Below are positions 9,585 to 17,605 of a stretch of DNA of 26,294 bases, one piece after another. The notes under the pieces were generated by a model, which saw only the letters and a list, made by a program, of their open reading frames with translations, searched no databases and was not told where the DNA came from. The number at the start of each line of letters is the position of its first letter. Position 1 is the stretch's first letter. Source of the stretch: an uncultured Flavobacteriaceae bacterium (GTDB lineage: Bacteria > Bacteroidota > Bacteroidia > Flavobacteriales > Flavobacteriaceae); the NCBI GenBank assembly GCA_937901915.1, contig CALGUD010000112.1, positions 1 through 26,294 of the forward strand, written 5' to 3'. The position numbers and the translations under genes are program-made.

Positions 9585-11303
9585 ATGAAAAAGTTAAAAA
9601 ATATAATATCCGGAATAGTAGCCCTGGTTTTCTTTGTTTCCTGTGAAAAAGGGATAGATCCGCTTACCCAGATAGATCCGGGGGCAGACGAGTCGGCCCC
9701 TGTGGTAGTAATTAATTATCCTACCGAAGGTACACAAATAAAAGTTTTAGAAGCAGTTACTTCAATCACTATCGATTTTGAAGTTACCGACGATATTGAA
9801 GTAGCTTCAATAGCAGTATCTATAGACGGAAATAATGTTGGAAATTTTAGCAGTTTTAAAGACTATCGCCGTGTGATTATTGATGATTTTACATATGATA
9901 CTATTACTGATGGAGAGCATGTATTAACCGTTACGGCCACAGACCTGGATGGAAAAACTACTTCCGTTTCTGTCAATTTCACAAAAGAACCTGCTTACAC
10001 GCCATTATTTGACGGAGAAGTATTTTATATGCCATTTGATGGTAATTATACTGATTTGATAAGTATTACAACAGCAACTGAAGTAGGATCTCCCGGATTT
10101 GCAGGGGAATCAGTACTAGGTACAAATGCATATGCAGGAGCACAGGATTCCTATCTCACGTTTCCTGCAGAAGGATTACTTAGCCAGGAATTCAGCGGAG
10201 CGTTCTGGTATAAAGTAAATGGAAGCCCCGACCGTGCCGGTATTTTGGTTATTGGTGGAGGTGTAGATGATCGTACTACGGGACTCAGGTTGTTCCGTGA
10301 AGGTAATGCCGACGAACAAAGAATAAAACTGAATGTAGGGACCGGTACAGAAGAAGTATGGAATGATGGTGGGGTAATAGATGTAACCGCCGGAGAATGG
10401 GTGCATGTAGCATTTACCATTTCACCAACTGAGAATACCATTTACTTTAACGGAGTAGAAATGTTGTCTTCTGTTATGCCCGCAGCTATTGACTGGACAG
10501 GATCTGAAACTATTACCATTGGTGCCGGGGGAGAAAACTTCAGCTATTGGGATCATTTATCAGATTACAGCCCTATAGATGAATTACGTTTATTCAATAA
10601 AGCATTGACAGAAAGTGAAATTCAAAACATGATAAGTGTTACCAATCCGTATGAACCTGAATACGATGGCGAAACTTTCTATATGCCATTTGATGATGAC
10701 AATAAAGAACTTATCAGTAATGCAGAAGCAACTGTGATCGGCACAACAGGTTTTTCCGGTGATGCAGTTGAAGGATCGAATGCTTTCGAAGGAGCAACAG
10801 ATTCGTATCTCACTTTTCCTGCCGAAGGATTACTTAGTCAGGAATTTAGCGGTACGTTCTGGTATAAAGTGAATGGTAGTCCGGACCGTGCCGGGATTTT
10901 GGTTATTGGAGGCGGTGTGGATGACCGTACTACAGGAATGAGGCTATTCCGGGAAGGTAATGCCGACGAACAAAGGATAAAACTGAATGTAGGAACCGGT
11001 ACTGGTGAAGTATGGAATGATGGTGGGGTAATAGATGTAACCGCCGGAGAATGGGTGCATGTGGCATTCACCATTTCAGAAACACAAAATAAAATCTACT
11101 TTAATGGAGTAGAAACGTTGTCTTCTGATATGGCTGAGGCAATCAACTGGGCAGGGTCTGAAACTATTACCATTGGCGCCGGGGGAGAAAACTTTAGTTA
11201 CTGGGACCACTTATCCGATTTAAGCTTCATTGATGAACTTAGATTGTTTAATAAGTCGCTCACGCAACCTGAAATTCAAGCCATTATTGATGGCACAGAT
11301 TAG
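9585..11303 (+). CDS. Surface glycan-binding lipoprotein: Ig-like domain plus two tandem LamG/ConA-like domains
   Basis: 572 aa. Lipobox FVS-C20. An Ig/cadherin-like beta domain spans about residues 38-135 (starting PVVVINYPTEGTQI). Two concanavalin-A-like (LamG_3-type) domains follow at about 145-350 and 363-572. Their cores are nearly identical in protein, with long runs of identical DNA. No catalytic glutamate motif of GH16-type enzymes is seen, so binding rather than hydrolysis is expected. It sits where SusE/SusF-type surface glycan-binding proteins usually lie, right after SusD (22 bp gap) and 27 bp before the first glucanase. I infer that it tethers the polysaccharide; ligand specificity cannot be read from the sequence. 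Confidence 0.85.
   Translation: MKKLKNIISGIVALVFFVSCEKGIDPLTQIDPGADESAPVVVINYPTEGTQIKVLEAVTSITIDFEVTDDIEVASIAVSIDGNNVGNFSSFKDYRRVIIDDFTYDTITDGEHVLTVTATDLDGKTTSVSVNFTKEPAYTPLFDGEVFYMPFDGNYTDLISITTATEVGSPGFAGESVLGTNAYAGAQDSYLTFPAEGLLSQEFSGAFWYKVNGSPDRAGILVIGGGVDDRTTGLRLFREGNADEQRIKLNVGTGTEEVWNDGGVIDVTAGEWVHVAFTISPTENTIYFNGVEMLSSVMPAAIDWTGSETITIGAGGENFSYWDHLSDYSPIDELRLFNKALTESEIQNMISVTNPYEPEYDGETFYMPFDDDNKELISNAEATVIGTTGFSGDAVEGSNAFEGATDSYLTFPAEGLLSQEFSGTFWYKVNGSPDRAGILVIGGGVDDRTTGMRLFREGNADEQRIKLNVGTGTGEVWNDGGVIDVTAGEWVHVAFTISETQNKIYFNGVETLSSDMAEAINWAGSETITIGAGGENFSYWDHLSDLSFIDELRLFNKSLTQPEIQAIIDGTD
10137..11286 (+). repeat. Internal tandem duplication of the LamG domain, 654-bp period
   Basis: The segment at about 10137-10632 recurs at about 10791-11286, an offset of exactly 654 bp (218 codons). 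Large parts match perfectly, for example a run of over 50 bp around 10353-10410 and 11007-11064. Synonymous sites are largely conserved, so the duplication is recent or is kept alike by gene conversion. The linkers before each copy (from VFYMPFDG and TFYMPFDD) are more diverged. Confidence 0.9.
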
Positions 11304-11330
11304 TAATTTGAAGTAAAAGCATCGTACGTA

Positions 11331-12704
11331 ATGAGATTATTTATAATTATAGCGGCTATCACGTTTTCATTGACTGCGTGCAATGGTCAAAAAGGAACCA
11401 AAAAAGAAGACGGAAAAGAAAAGACTAAATCGGAATCGATAAGCATTCCTGATGATGTGCTGTTAGATTCCGTTCAAAAACAAACCTTCAATTATTTCTG
11501 GGATGGTGCCGAACCAAATTCCGGTATGGCACCGGAGCGCATACATCTGGATAACATATATCCTTCCAATGATAAGCATATAGTCACTACCGGAGGGACC
11601 GGATTTGGTTTAATGGCTATACTGGTAGGAATAGAAAGAGGGTTTATAACAAAAGATCAGGCTTTGGAACGTTACGAAAAAATAGTAACGTTCTTAGAAA
11701 AAGCCGATCGCTTTCATGGTGCCTGGTCTCATTGGATTGATGGAAATACCGGTAAAGCTAAACCTTTTAGTACCAAAGATGATGGAGGAGATTTAGTAGA
11801 AACCGCATTTCTCATACAAGGGCTGCTAACCGTAAAAGAATATTTTAAAAATGATAGCGATCGGGGAAAACAGCTTTCAGAGCGTATTCAGAAACTGTGG
11901 GAAGAAGTAGAATGGGACTGGTATACCAAAGGAGAAAATGTACTGTACTGGCATTGGTCCCCAAAATTTAACTGGGAAATGAATTTCCCGGTAGGTGGCT
12001 ACAATGAATGCCTGATCATGTATGTACTTGCAGCAGCATCACCTACACATCCAATTTCTAAAGAAGTATACGAACAAGGTTGGGCAAGGAACGGGGATAT
12101 AAAATCCGGCACTGAACTATATGACCTGGAAACCGTATTAGATCATTACGAACATGATGAGTCACCAGTTGGTCCTTTATTTTGGGCACACTATTCTTAT
12201 GTGGGTTTAAACCCTCAAGAACTTAAGGACCAATATGGTGATTATTGGAAATTAAATAAAAATCACGCGTTAATTCACTACAGGCATTCCATTTCAAATC
12301 CCTCTAACCACAAAGGTTATAGTGATGAATGCTGGGGGCTCACCTCCAGTTATTCAATGAAAGGATATGCCGGGCACAGGCCCGATAATGACCTGGGGGT
12401 TATTTCACCTACTGCAGCCTTATCATCAATGCCCTATACACCCGATGAAAGCATGAAATTTTTGAGATTTATGTATGAAAAACAAGATAGCCTTATTGGG
12501 AAATACGGGCCTTATGATGCTTTTAGTTTTGAACATAAATGGTATCTACCCAGGTACCTGGCAATTGATCAGGGGCCCATTCCGGTAATGATCGAAAATC
12601 ACAGAACCGGATTATTATGGGATCTATTTATGAAAAACGAAGAGGTGTTGAATGGATTAAAGAAATTAGGATTTACCTCACCATATATTCAGAAGGATGA
12701 ATAA
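11331..12704 (+). CDS. GH144-type beta-1,2-glucanase lipoprotein (copy A)
   Basis: 457 aa. Lipobox LTA-C17, then a Lys/Glu-rich linker (18-38) with no acidic cluster right after the Cys. The rest is a glucoamylase-like (alpha/alpha)6-barrel domain. The DGGDLVE motif places D154 and E157, and the GGYNE motif places E226. By spacing these match the three acidic residues I recall as important in the GH144 endo-beta-1,2-glucanase of Chitinophaga pinensis (D139, E142, E211). TTGGTGFG, DRFHGAW, LYWHWSP and GPLFWAHYS are shared with copy B. It hydrolyses beta-1,2-glucan or its oligomers; endo or exo mode is not clear, as sophorose-releasing exo members are reported for this family. The lipid anchor probably faces the periplasm (inference). 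It ends 8 bp inside the next gene. Confidence 0.88.
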   Translation: MRLFIIIAAITFSLTACNGQKGTKKEDGKEKTKSESISIPDDVLLDSVQKQTFNYFWDGAEPNSGMAPERIHLDNIYPSNDKHIVTTGGTGFGLMAILVGIERGFITKDQALERYEKIVTFLEKADRFHGAWSHWIDGNTGKAKPFSTKDDGGDLVETAFLIQGLLTVKEYFKNDSDRGKQLSERIQKLWEEVEWDWYTKGENVLYWHWSPKFNWEMNFPVGGYNECLIMYVLAAASPTHPISKEVYEQGWARNGDIKSGTELYDLETVLDHYEHDESPVGPLFWAHYSYVGLNPQELKDQYGDYWKLNKNHALIHYRHSISNPSNHKGYSDECWGLTSSYSMKGYAGHRPDNDLGVISPTAALSSMPYTPDESMKFLRFMYEKQDSLIGKYGPYDAFSFEHKWYLPRYLAIDQGPIPVMIENHRTGLLWDLFMKNEEVLNGLKKLGFTSPYIQKDE

Positions 12705-14070
12705 AGCAAACATTTTTTATGTACTGTTATGTATGTTTTTGGTGTATTCCTGCGCTGATGATGACTACGAATATACTCCTATTGAGTTTCCGGATACAAC
12801 GACGCCTACTGTTCCAAATCTTAGTGATGAGGAATTGTTAGACCTCACTCAAAAGGAAACTTTTAAATATTTCTGGGATTTTGCTGAAAGTAATTCCGGT
12901 GGTGCCCGGGAACGGTATCATGTTGATGATCCTTCTAACGATGCACATACAGTAACCACCGGTGGTACAGGTTTTGGACTCATGAGTATACTGGTAGGTA
13001 TAGAAAGAAATTTTATAACCAGGGAAGAAGGATCGGAAAGAGTTTCTGATATCTTAAGCTTTTTGGAGAATGCCGACCGTTTTCATGGTGCCTGGCCTCA
13101 TTGGATAGACGGCACTTCAGGCAATGTTATTCCTTTTAGTGCGATGGATGATGGTGGCGACCTGGTGGAAACAGCTTTTTTGGTTCAGGGCTTAATATGT
13201 ATTAAGGAATATTTTAAAAATGGTACAGATGATGAAAAAGCTTTGGCTGAAAAAGCAGACTTGTTATGGAAAGGTGTTGAATGGAACTGGTATACCCAGG
13301 GGGAGGAAACATTGTATTGGCACTGGAGTCCTACACATGATTTTGCTATGAACCATCAATTAAAAGGCTATAACGAAGTACTTGTAACGTATGTGCTGTC
13401 CGCTGCTTCCCCGGATTATGGAATAACTGAAGAAGTTTATAACAACGGGTGGGCATCAAATGGAGATATCACATCTGCTAATACAAAATACGGATACCCG
13501 TTATTGGTCAGCCATAATGGATCTGAAGAATATGGTGGGCCGCTGTTTTGGGCGCATTATTCGTATTTAGGGTTAAATCCTAAAGGATTATCGGATCAAT
13601 ATGTTAATTATTGGAATGTAAACGTCAATCACGCAAAGATCAATTATCAGTACTGTCTTGAAAATCCTAAAGAATATAAAGATTATGGAGAAGACTGCTG
13701 GGGTCTGACTGCCAGCTATACCAGGAATTCTGACGGATCTATAGGCTATGCTGCCCATAGTCCGGGTAATGATTCAGGTGTTATTTCACCCACGGCAGCC
13801 ATAAGCTCTATGCCATATACACCGGCAGAGTCATTAAAAGCTTTACGCTTTTTTTATGGTTTAAAAGATAAACTGATGGGACCTGCAGGGTTTTATGATG
13901 CTTTTAGCCCTGAAGACAATTACTGGGTAGCTCAAAGGTATTTAGCTATAGACCAGGGGCCTGTTATCATTATGATTGAAAATTACAGGACCGGTTTATT
14001 GTGGAATTTATTTATGCAAAACGAAGATGTTAAAACAGGGTTAGAGAAATTAAAGTTTAACCATTTATAG
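12697..14070 (+). CDS. GH144-type beta-1,2-glucanase lipoprotein (copy B)
   Basis: 457 aa, the same length as copy A and clearly homologous over the whole barrel. Lipobox VYS-C19 is followed at once by ADDDYE, the kind of acidic stretch that directs lipoproteins to the cell surface in Bacteroidota. Conserved acidic residues are D155 and E158 (DGGDLVE) and E227 (GYNE). It differs from copy A in the loop before GPLFWAHYS (about residues 258-275) and in a small insert near ASYTRNSDGSIGYAAH, both likely to line the active cleft. The ATG overlaps the end of copy A by 8 bp, so translation is probably coupled. It is a good candidate for the surface endo-glucanase that starts degradation; the substrate is inferred from family and context. 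Confidence 0.88.
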   Translation: MNKANIFYVLLCMFLVYSCADDDYEYTPIEFPDTTTPTVPNLSDEELLDLTQKETFKYFWDFAESNSGGARERYHVDDPSNDAHTVTTGGTGFGLMSILVGIERNFITREEGSERVSDILSFLENADRFHGAWPHWIDGTSGNVIPFSAMDDGGDLVETAFLVQGLICIKEYFKNGTDDEKALAEKADLLWKGVEWNWYTQGEETLYWHWSPTHDFAMNHQLKGYNEVLVTYVLSAASPDYGITEEVYNNGWASNGDITSANTKYGYPLLVSHNGSEEYGGPLFWAHYSYLGLNPKGLSDQYVNYWNVNVNHAKINYQYCLENPKEYKDYGEDCWGLTASYTRNSDGSIGYAAHSPGNDSGVISPTAAISSMPYTPAESLKALRFFYGLKDKLMGPAGFYDAFSPEDNYWVAQRYLAIDQGPVIIMIENYRTGLLWNLFMQNEDVKTGLEKLKFNHL

Positions 14071-14121
14071 CCTGTAATACGGTTGAATATTTATTATTAA
14101 CCCTGTTCCGGTATTCATAGG

Positions 14122-14165
14122 CGCAGTATTATTTTTTAAATTAGTTAGTTTAATAGTTGACTGCG
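14122..14165. promoter_or_regulatory. Weak stem-loop in the gap before the GH3 gene
   Basis: CGCAGT (14122-14127) and ACTGCG (14160-14165) can pair around an AT-rich 32-base interior. It lies in the 132-bp gap between copy B and the GH3 gene, the longest gap inside the PUL. It may be an intergenic RNA structure that adjusts transcript level; with a 6-bp stem the evidence is thin. Confidence 0.25.
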
Positions 14166-14202
14166 TCTTGAATATTGGAAAACCAAATAAAAAAATATTC
14201 AT

Positions 14203-16461
14203 ATGAAACTTTATAATAGCATATTTTCATCTCTTTTTTTAGTACTAGTTTTTATGTCCTGTAAGGATAAAGAAAGTCCTTCATCCGAACCCTCAAATGA
14301 GTTTGAAAGAAAATCAGATTCTATCATTTCACTGATGACCCTGGATGAAAAAATAGGACAACTGGTACTTTTTACCAGCGATTGGGATGTAACAGGCCCT
14401 ACAATTAACAATGATTATAAAACCTATATAAAAGAAGGAAAAACAGGTGCTGTTTTTAATGCTTTTACAGCTTCATATACAAAAGAACTCCAACGGATAG
14501 CGGTAGAAGAAACCCGTTTAGGGATTCCTTTATTATTTGGTTATGATGTGATTCATGGCCACAGGACTATTTTTCCCATTCCGTTAGGTGAATCTGCCAG
14601 TTGGGATCTTGAAGCTATCGAAAAAAGTGCGCGAATAGCAGCAACTGAGGCTTCGGCAGAAGGTATTCATTGGACGTTTGCCCCAATGGTGGATATTTCC
14701 CGGGACGCACGGTGGGGACGGGTATCTGAAGGTGCAGGAGAAGATACGTACCTGGGAGTTCAAATAGCAAAAGCACGGGTAAAAGGTTTTCAGGGAGAAG
14801 ACCTCTCCGCTACCAACACTATCCTGGCTTGTGCCAAGCACTATGCGGCCTATGGGGCAGCCCAGGCAGGCAGGGATTATCATACGGTAAACATGTCTGA
14901 AGATGAGTTGAGGAATGTATATCTTCCTCCGTTTAAAGCAACAGTTGATGCCGGTGTTGCCACCTTCATGAATTCATTTAATGAATTAAATGGTGTTCCA
15001 GCCACGGCTAATGAATTTTTGTTAAAGGATATTTTACGGAAACAATGGGGTTTTGATGGTTTTGTGGTTACTGATTATACTTCTATTAATGAAATGGTAC
15101 CGCATGGTTATGCAGAAGATGAAAAGCATGCAGGGGAATTGGCAATAAATGCAAGCGTTGATATGGATATGCAGGGTGCTGTATACCTTAATTATTTAAA
15201 ACAATCTGTAGAAGAGGGAAAGGTTGCCGAAAAAGCAATTGACGATGCTGTAAGAAGAATATTAATCATGAAGTATAAATTAGGACTTTTTGAAGACCCT
15301 TACAAATACTCAGATGAAACGAGGCAAAAAAATGAAGTACTTACCCGGGAAAATCTTGATGCCGCCAGGGATGTAGCAAGAAAATCAATGGTACTTTTAA
15401 AGAACGATAATAAAACCCTTCCGCTTCAGGGAAAGAAAAAAATAGCTCTAATTGGCCCGTTGGCTGATGACGAATCGTCAATAATTGGAAACTGGTCAGC
15501 TTCCGGTGACAGAAATGGCACTGCTGTGAGCGTTTTGGAAGGTTTCACAGAAAAAATCGGTAAAGAGAATATTATTTTCGAAAAAGGGTGTGATATTTTA
15601 AGTGAGGACACATCCGGCTTTACCCGTGCTGTGAATGCAGCAAGAATGTCAGATATCGTAGTGATGGTAATGGGCGAAGACCAGGAAATGAGTGGAGAAG
15701 CCGCCAGCAGGACCGATTTGAATCTTCCGGGAGTACAACAGGAGCTTATTAAAGCCATAAAAAAAACAGGAAAACCCATTGTTTTAATTTTGATGAATGG
15801 TAGACCATTAACCATCTCCTGGGAAAATGAAAATGTGGATGCCATTTTAGAAGCCTGGTTTCCCGGTACTATGGGCGGTCATGCAGTAGCAGACATAGTT
15901 TTTGGAGATTATAATCCATCAGGGAAATTGACCATGACTTTTCCGCAAAAAGTGGGACAGGTGCCTATTCACTACAATATGAAAAATACCGGTAGGCCCA
16001 TAAATCCTGATAACCTAAGTGAAAAGTACAAATCAAAGTATCTGGATGTATCAAACGACCCTTTGTATCCATTCGGATATGGTTTAAGTTATACTACGTT
16101 TGAGTATTCCAATTTAAAGGTCAGTAAAGATACCATAGCATTTGATGAAGATATAGCTATACAGGTTGAGGTAAAAAATACCGGGAATGTTGATGGGGAA
16201 GAAGTAGTACAGTTATATGTGCGTGACAGGGTAGGGAGTGCGACCCGGCCTGTAAAAGAACTGAAAGGATTTGAAAAGATTTTTTTAAAACACGGGGAAA
16301 GCAAAAAGGTTTCCTTTAAGCTCTCAGCCGCCGATTTAAAATTTTACAATAGTAAAATGGAATATTTGGCTGAACCCGGCGATTTTGATGTTTTTGTTGG
16401 CACAAGTTCAGTGTCTACATTAACCCGTTCATTCAACTTGATAAATAAATGGGAGGAATGA
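14203..16461 (+). CDS. bglX: GH3 beta-glucosidase lipoprotein (BglX-like)
   Basis: 752 aa, full length for a three-domain GH3 enzyme. Lipobox FMS-C20. The N-terminal TIM barrel (about 35-360) has the substrate-binding KHYAAYGAAQAGRDY and the nucleophile D291 in GFVVTDY. The alpha/beta sandwich (about 395-610) has the likely acid/base E499 in MSGEAASR. The C-terminal fibronectin-III-like domain starts near 645 (VEVKNTGNVDGEEVVQLYV). It removes glucose from the non-reducing end of beta-gluco-oligosaccharides. GH3 enzymes next to GH144 genes in Bacteroidota act on sophorose and longer beta-1,2-oligomers, so it most likely completes the pathway in the periplasm. It follows copy B after 132 bp and may have its own promoter. 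Confidence 0.95.
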   Translation: MKLYNSIFSSLFLVLVFMSCKDKESPSSEPSNEFERKSDSIISLMTLDEKIGQLVLFTSDWDVTGPTINNDYKTYIKEGKTGAVFNAFTASYTKELQRIAVEETRLGIPLLFGYDVIHGHRTIFPIPLGESASWDLEAIEKSARIAATEASAEGIHWTFAPMVDISRDARWGRVSEGAGEDTYLGVQIAKARVKGFQGEDLSATNTILACAKHYAAYGAAQAGRDYHTVNMSEDELRNVYLPPFKATVDAGVATFMNSFNELNGVPATANEFLLKDILRKQWGFDGFVVTDYTSINEMVPHGYAEDEKHAGELAINASVDMDMQGAVYLNYLKQSVEEGKVAEKAIDDAVRRILIMKYKLGLFEDPYKYSDETRQKNEVLTRENLDAARDVARKSMVLLKNDNKTLPLQGKKKIALIGPLADDESSIIGNWSASGDRNGTAVSVLEGFTEKIGKENIIFEKGCDILSEDTSGFTRAVNAARMSDIVVMVMGEDQEMSGEAASRTDLNLPGVQQELIKAIKKTGKPIVLILMNGRPLTISWENENVDAILEAWFPGTMGGHAVADIVFGDYNPSGKLTMTFPQKVGQVPIHYNMKNTGRPINPDNLSEKYKSKYLDVSNDPLYPFGYGLSYTTFEYSNLKVSKDTIAFDEDIAIQVEVKNTGNVDGEEVVQLYVRDRVGSATRPVKELKGFEKIFLKHGESKKVSFKLSAADLKFYNSKMEYLAEPGDFDVFVGTSSVSTLTRSFNLINKWEE

Positions 16462-16564
16462 GAAATTATAAAAATATGTAAAACAAAGCTTGCTCTAAGC
16501 TGGCTTGGCTTGTGCAATGGTTTTATTCAGTTCTGTAAAATGTAATTAAGAGGTTGCTATCATT

Positions 16565-16586
16565 GAGATTGCCTTTCGGTGATCTC
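16565..16586 (+). terminator. Hairpin after the GH3 gene, possible end of the PUL transcript
   Basis: GAGATTGCC and GGTGATCTC pair as a 9-bp stem (two wobble pairs) with a TTTC loop, 104 bp after the GH3 stop. There is no T-run behind it, so it could be a processing or stabilising hairpin rather than an intrinsic terminator. Confidence 0.4.
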
Positions 16587-16649
16587 TGCAAATCTAGTAT
16601 TGTAAGCACTGAAAGAGATTAAAAACTACTTAATTAAAGCGGTTTTTGT

Positions 16650-17135
16650 CTATTCAATAGCTTTTAGTATTCTATTCTCTAAATCAATAGGATACCAAAC
16701 GGTTGAAAATTCATATTGTTTAAATTCTTCTCTTGTAATTGGTGTTTCTTTTTTCGTACTAAAATTTCTTAACCGAAAATCTCCCTCCAAACCAAATATC
16801 ATTTTTAGATTATCATAATTTGAATGTTTAAATTTGTCGTAATTTTCTGTTTTGCCTATTATTCGCCATCGTTTTTTTATAACAGCGTCCCAAAATATTT
16901 GTAACGGAGAAAACAAAATTCCAGAGCTTTCAATTTCATTTATATTTGTTTTAGCGGAACCTATTTTTTTGAATATCTCTACTAAAACCGAAGAACTTGT
17001 TTCTATAACTCTTCCAAATGCAAAATCTCTATCTAAATCTTCATCAGTCAATTTCGTTTTTAATTTCCAATCATCTTTGCTCATAAACAAAGGAATGCCA
17101 AATATTTCTCCTGAATCAATAATGATTTTTTTCAT
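16650..17135 (-). CDS. Imm26-like immunity protein
   Basis: 161 aa, no signal peptide or membrane segment, so cytoplasmic. The N-terminal part reads SGEIFGIPL (about residues 8-16) and DFAFGRVIE (about 37-45), the characteristic start of the Imm26 family found in polymorphic-toxin immunity loci. The rest (SPLQIFWDAVIKKRWRIIG, about 77-95) fits less clearly. No toxin gene is visible in the window. Imm26-type proteins are often encoded in arrays or alone as protection against toxins of neighbouring cells. It is oriented opposite to the PUL and lies beyond the 3' end of ssrA, together with small repeats, a typical accessory setting. Confidence 0.7.
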   Translation of the reverse strand: MKKIIIDSGEIFGIPLFMSKDDWKLKTKLTDEDLDRDFAFGRVIETSSSVLVEIFKKIGSAKTNINEIESSGILFSPLQIFWDAVIKKRWRIIGKTENYDKFKHSNYDNLKMIFGLEGDFRLRNFSTKKETPITREEFKQYEFSTVWYPIDLENRILKAIE

Positions 17136-17405
17136 AACTCTAAAGGCATTTAATATTATGATCTTGGCTGGTAGTTACCTAAATAAGTCTTTTGTTTCTA
17201 AATGCAATCCCAGACCCCGATTTCAAATATTTTTCAAATTTAAAAGCTTTTTATTTATTAGAAAAAGAAATAGTTGTGATAACTTTTTCAGGGGTGCATC
17301 CTGTGTAGAATGTTCCGTCACTACATTCCAAAATATACACTATCCAGATGGTTTCCATGAAACAAATGCAGGAATTTACATCTATATCAAGCAAGGAATA
17401 TTGAA
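17136..17405. other. Gene-poor stretch upstream of the Imm26-like gene
   Basis: No supportable gene on either strand. A plus-strand frame that crosses it runs mostly antisense to the Imm26-like gene, has no plausible composition for a protein, and is rejected. The stretch would hold the promoter of the immunity gene; no clear TAnnTTTG element was recognised. Confidence 0.4.
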
Positions 17406-17409
17406 TCTT

Positions 17410-17605
17410 GCTAAAGCTTCGGAGAACAATACTCTCCTACGCTGAAGCTTCGGAGGTCGATGAAAGTGGATTGCATCCACCGAAGCCCTCCGGGTAAAAA
17501 ATAAAATGTGAAACGAGATAGAACAAAATTCTCCTACGCTAAAGCTACGGAGAACAAAGAAGCCCTCCTTTGTTCTTCATAAATTCAGAGCTTCGGAGGG
17601 CGAAG
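17410..17605. repeat. Cluster of short palindromic repeats beside ssrA
   Basis: Variants of a CTCCTACGCT-rAAGCTtCGGAG unit lie at 17410-17424 (half), 17434-17456 and 17531-17552, with a related GCTTCGGAGGGCGAAG at 17591-17606. GAAGCCCTCC occurs at 17482-17491 and 17559-17568. GTGGAT-TGC-ATCCAC near 17466-17480 is a perfect small palindrome. The pieces look like members of a dispersed, hairpin-forming intergenic repeat family. They are packed between the immunity gene and the 3' end of ssrA, and the last one abuts the tmRNA end. Confidence 0.7.
17531..17576 (-). terminator. Hairpins downstream of ssrA, probable terminator
   Basis: Read on the minus strand, AGAACAAAG (17551-17559) and CTTTGTTCT (17568-17576) form a perfect 9-bp stem with an 8-base loop. 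A second imperfect hairpin (CTCC...GGAG, 17531-17552) follows, then AATTTTGTT. This would end tmRNA transcription about 30-80 bases after the mature end. It doubles as part of the repeat cluster. Confidence 0.5.

Noticed and set aside
10151..11074. Three minus-strand frames inside the LamG lipoprotein gene that resemble each other
   Set aside because: They look alike only because the LamG coding sequence is duplicated; they are antisense images of the repeat.
14584..15845. Minus-strand frames of 99 and 139 codons within the GH3 gene
   Set aside because: They are antisense to the conserved GH3 catalytic domains and have no features of their own.
16852..17445. 197-codon plus-strand frame over the immunity gene and the repeat region
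   Set aside because: Most of it is antisense to the Imm26-like gene, whose FGIPL and FAFGRV motifs support the minus strand. The remainder is low-complexity and reaches into the repeats.
17410..17605. Possible CRISPR array from short repeats
   Set aside because: Units differ in length and spacing, spacers are not uniform, and no cas gene is present.
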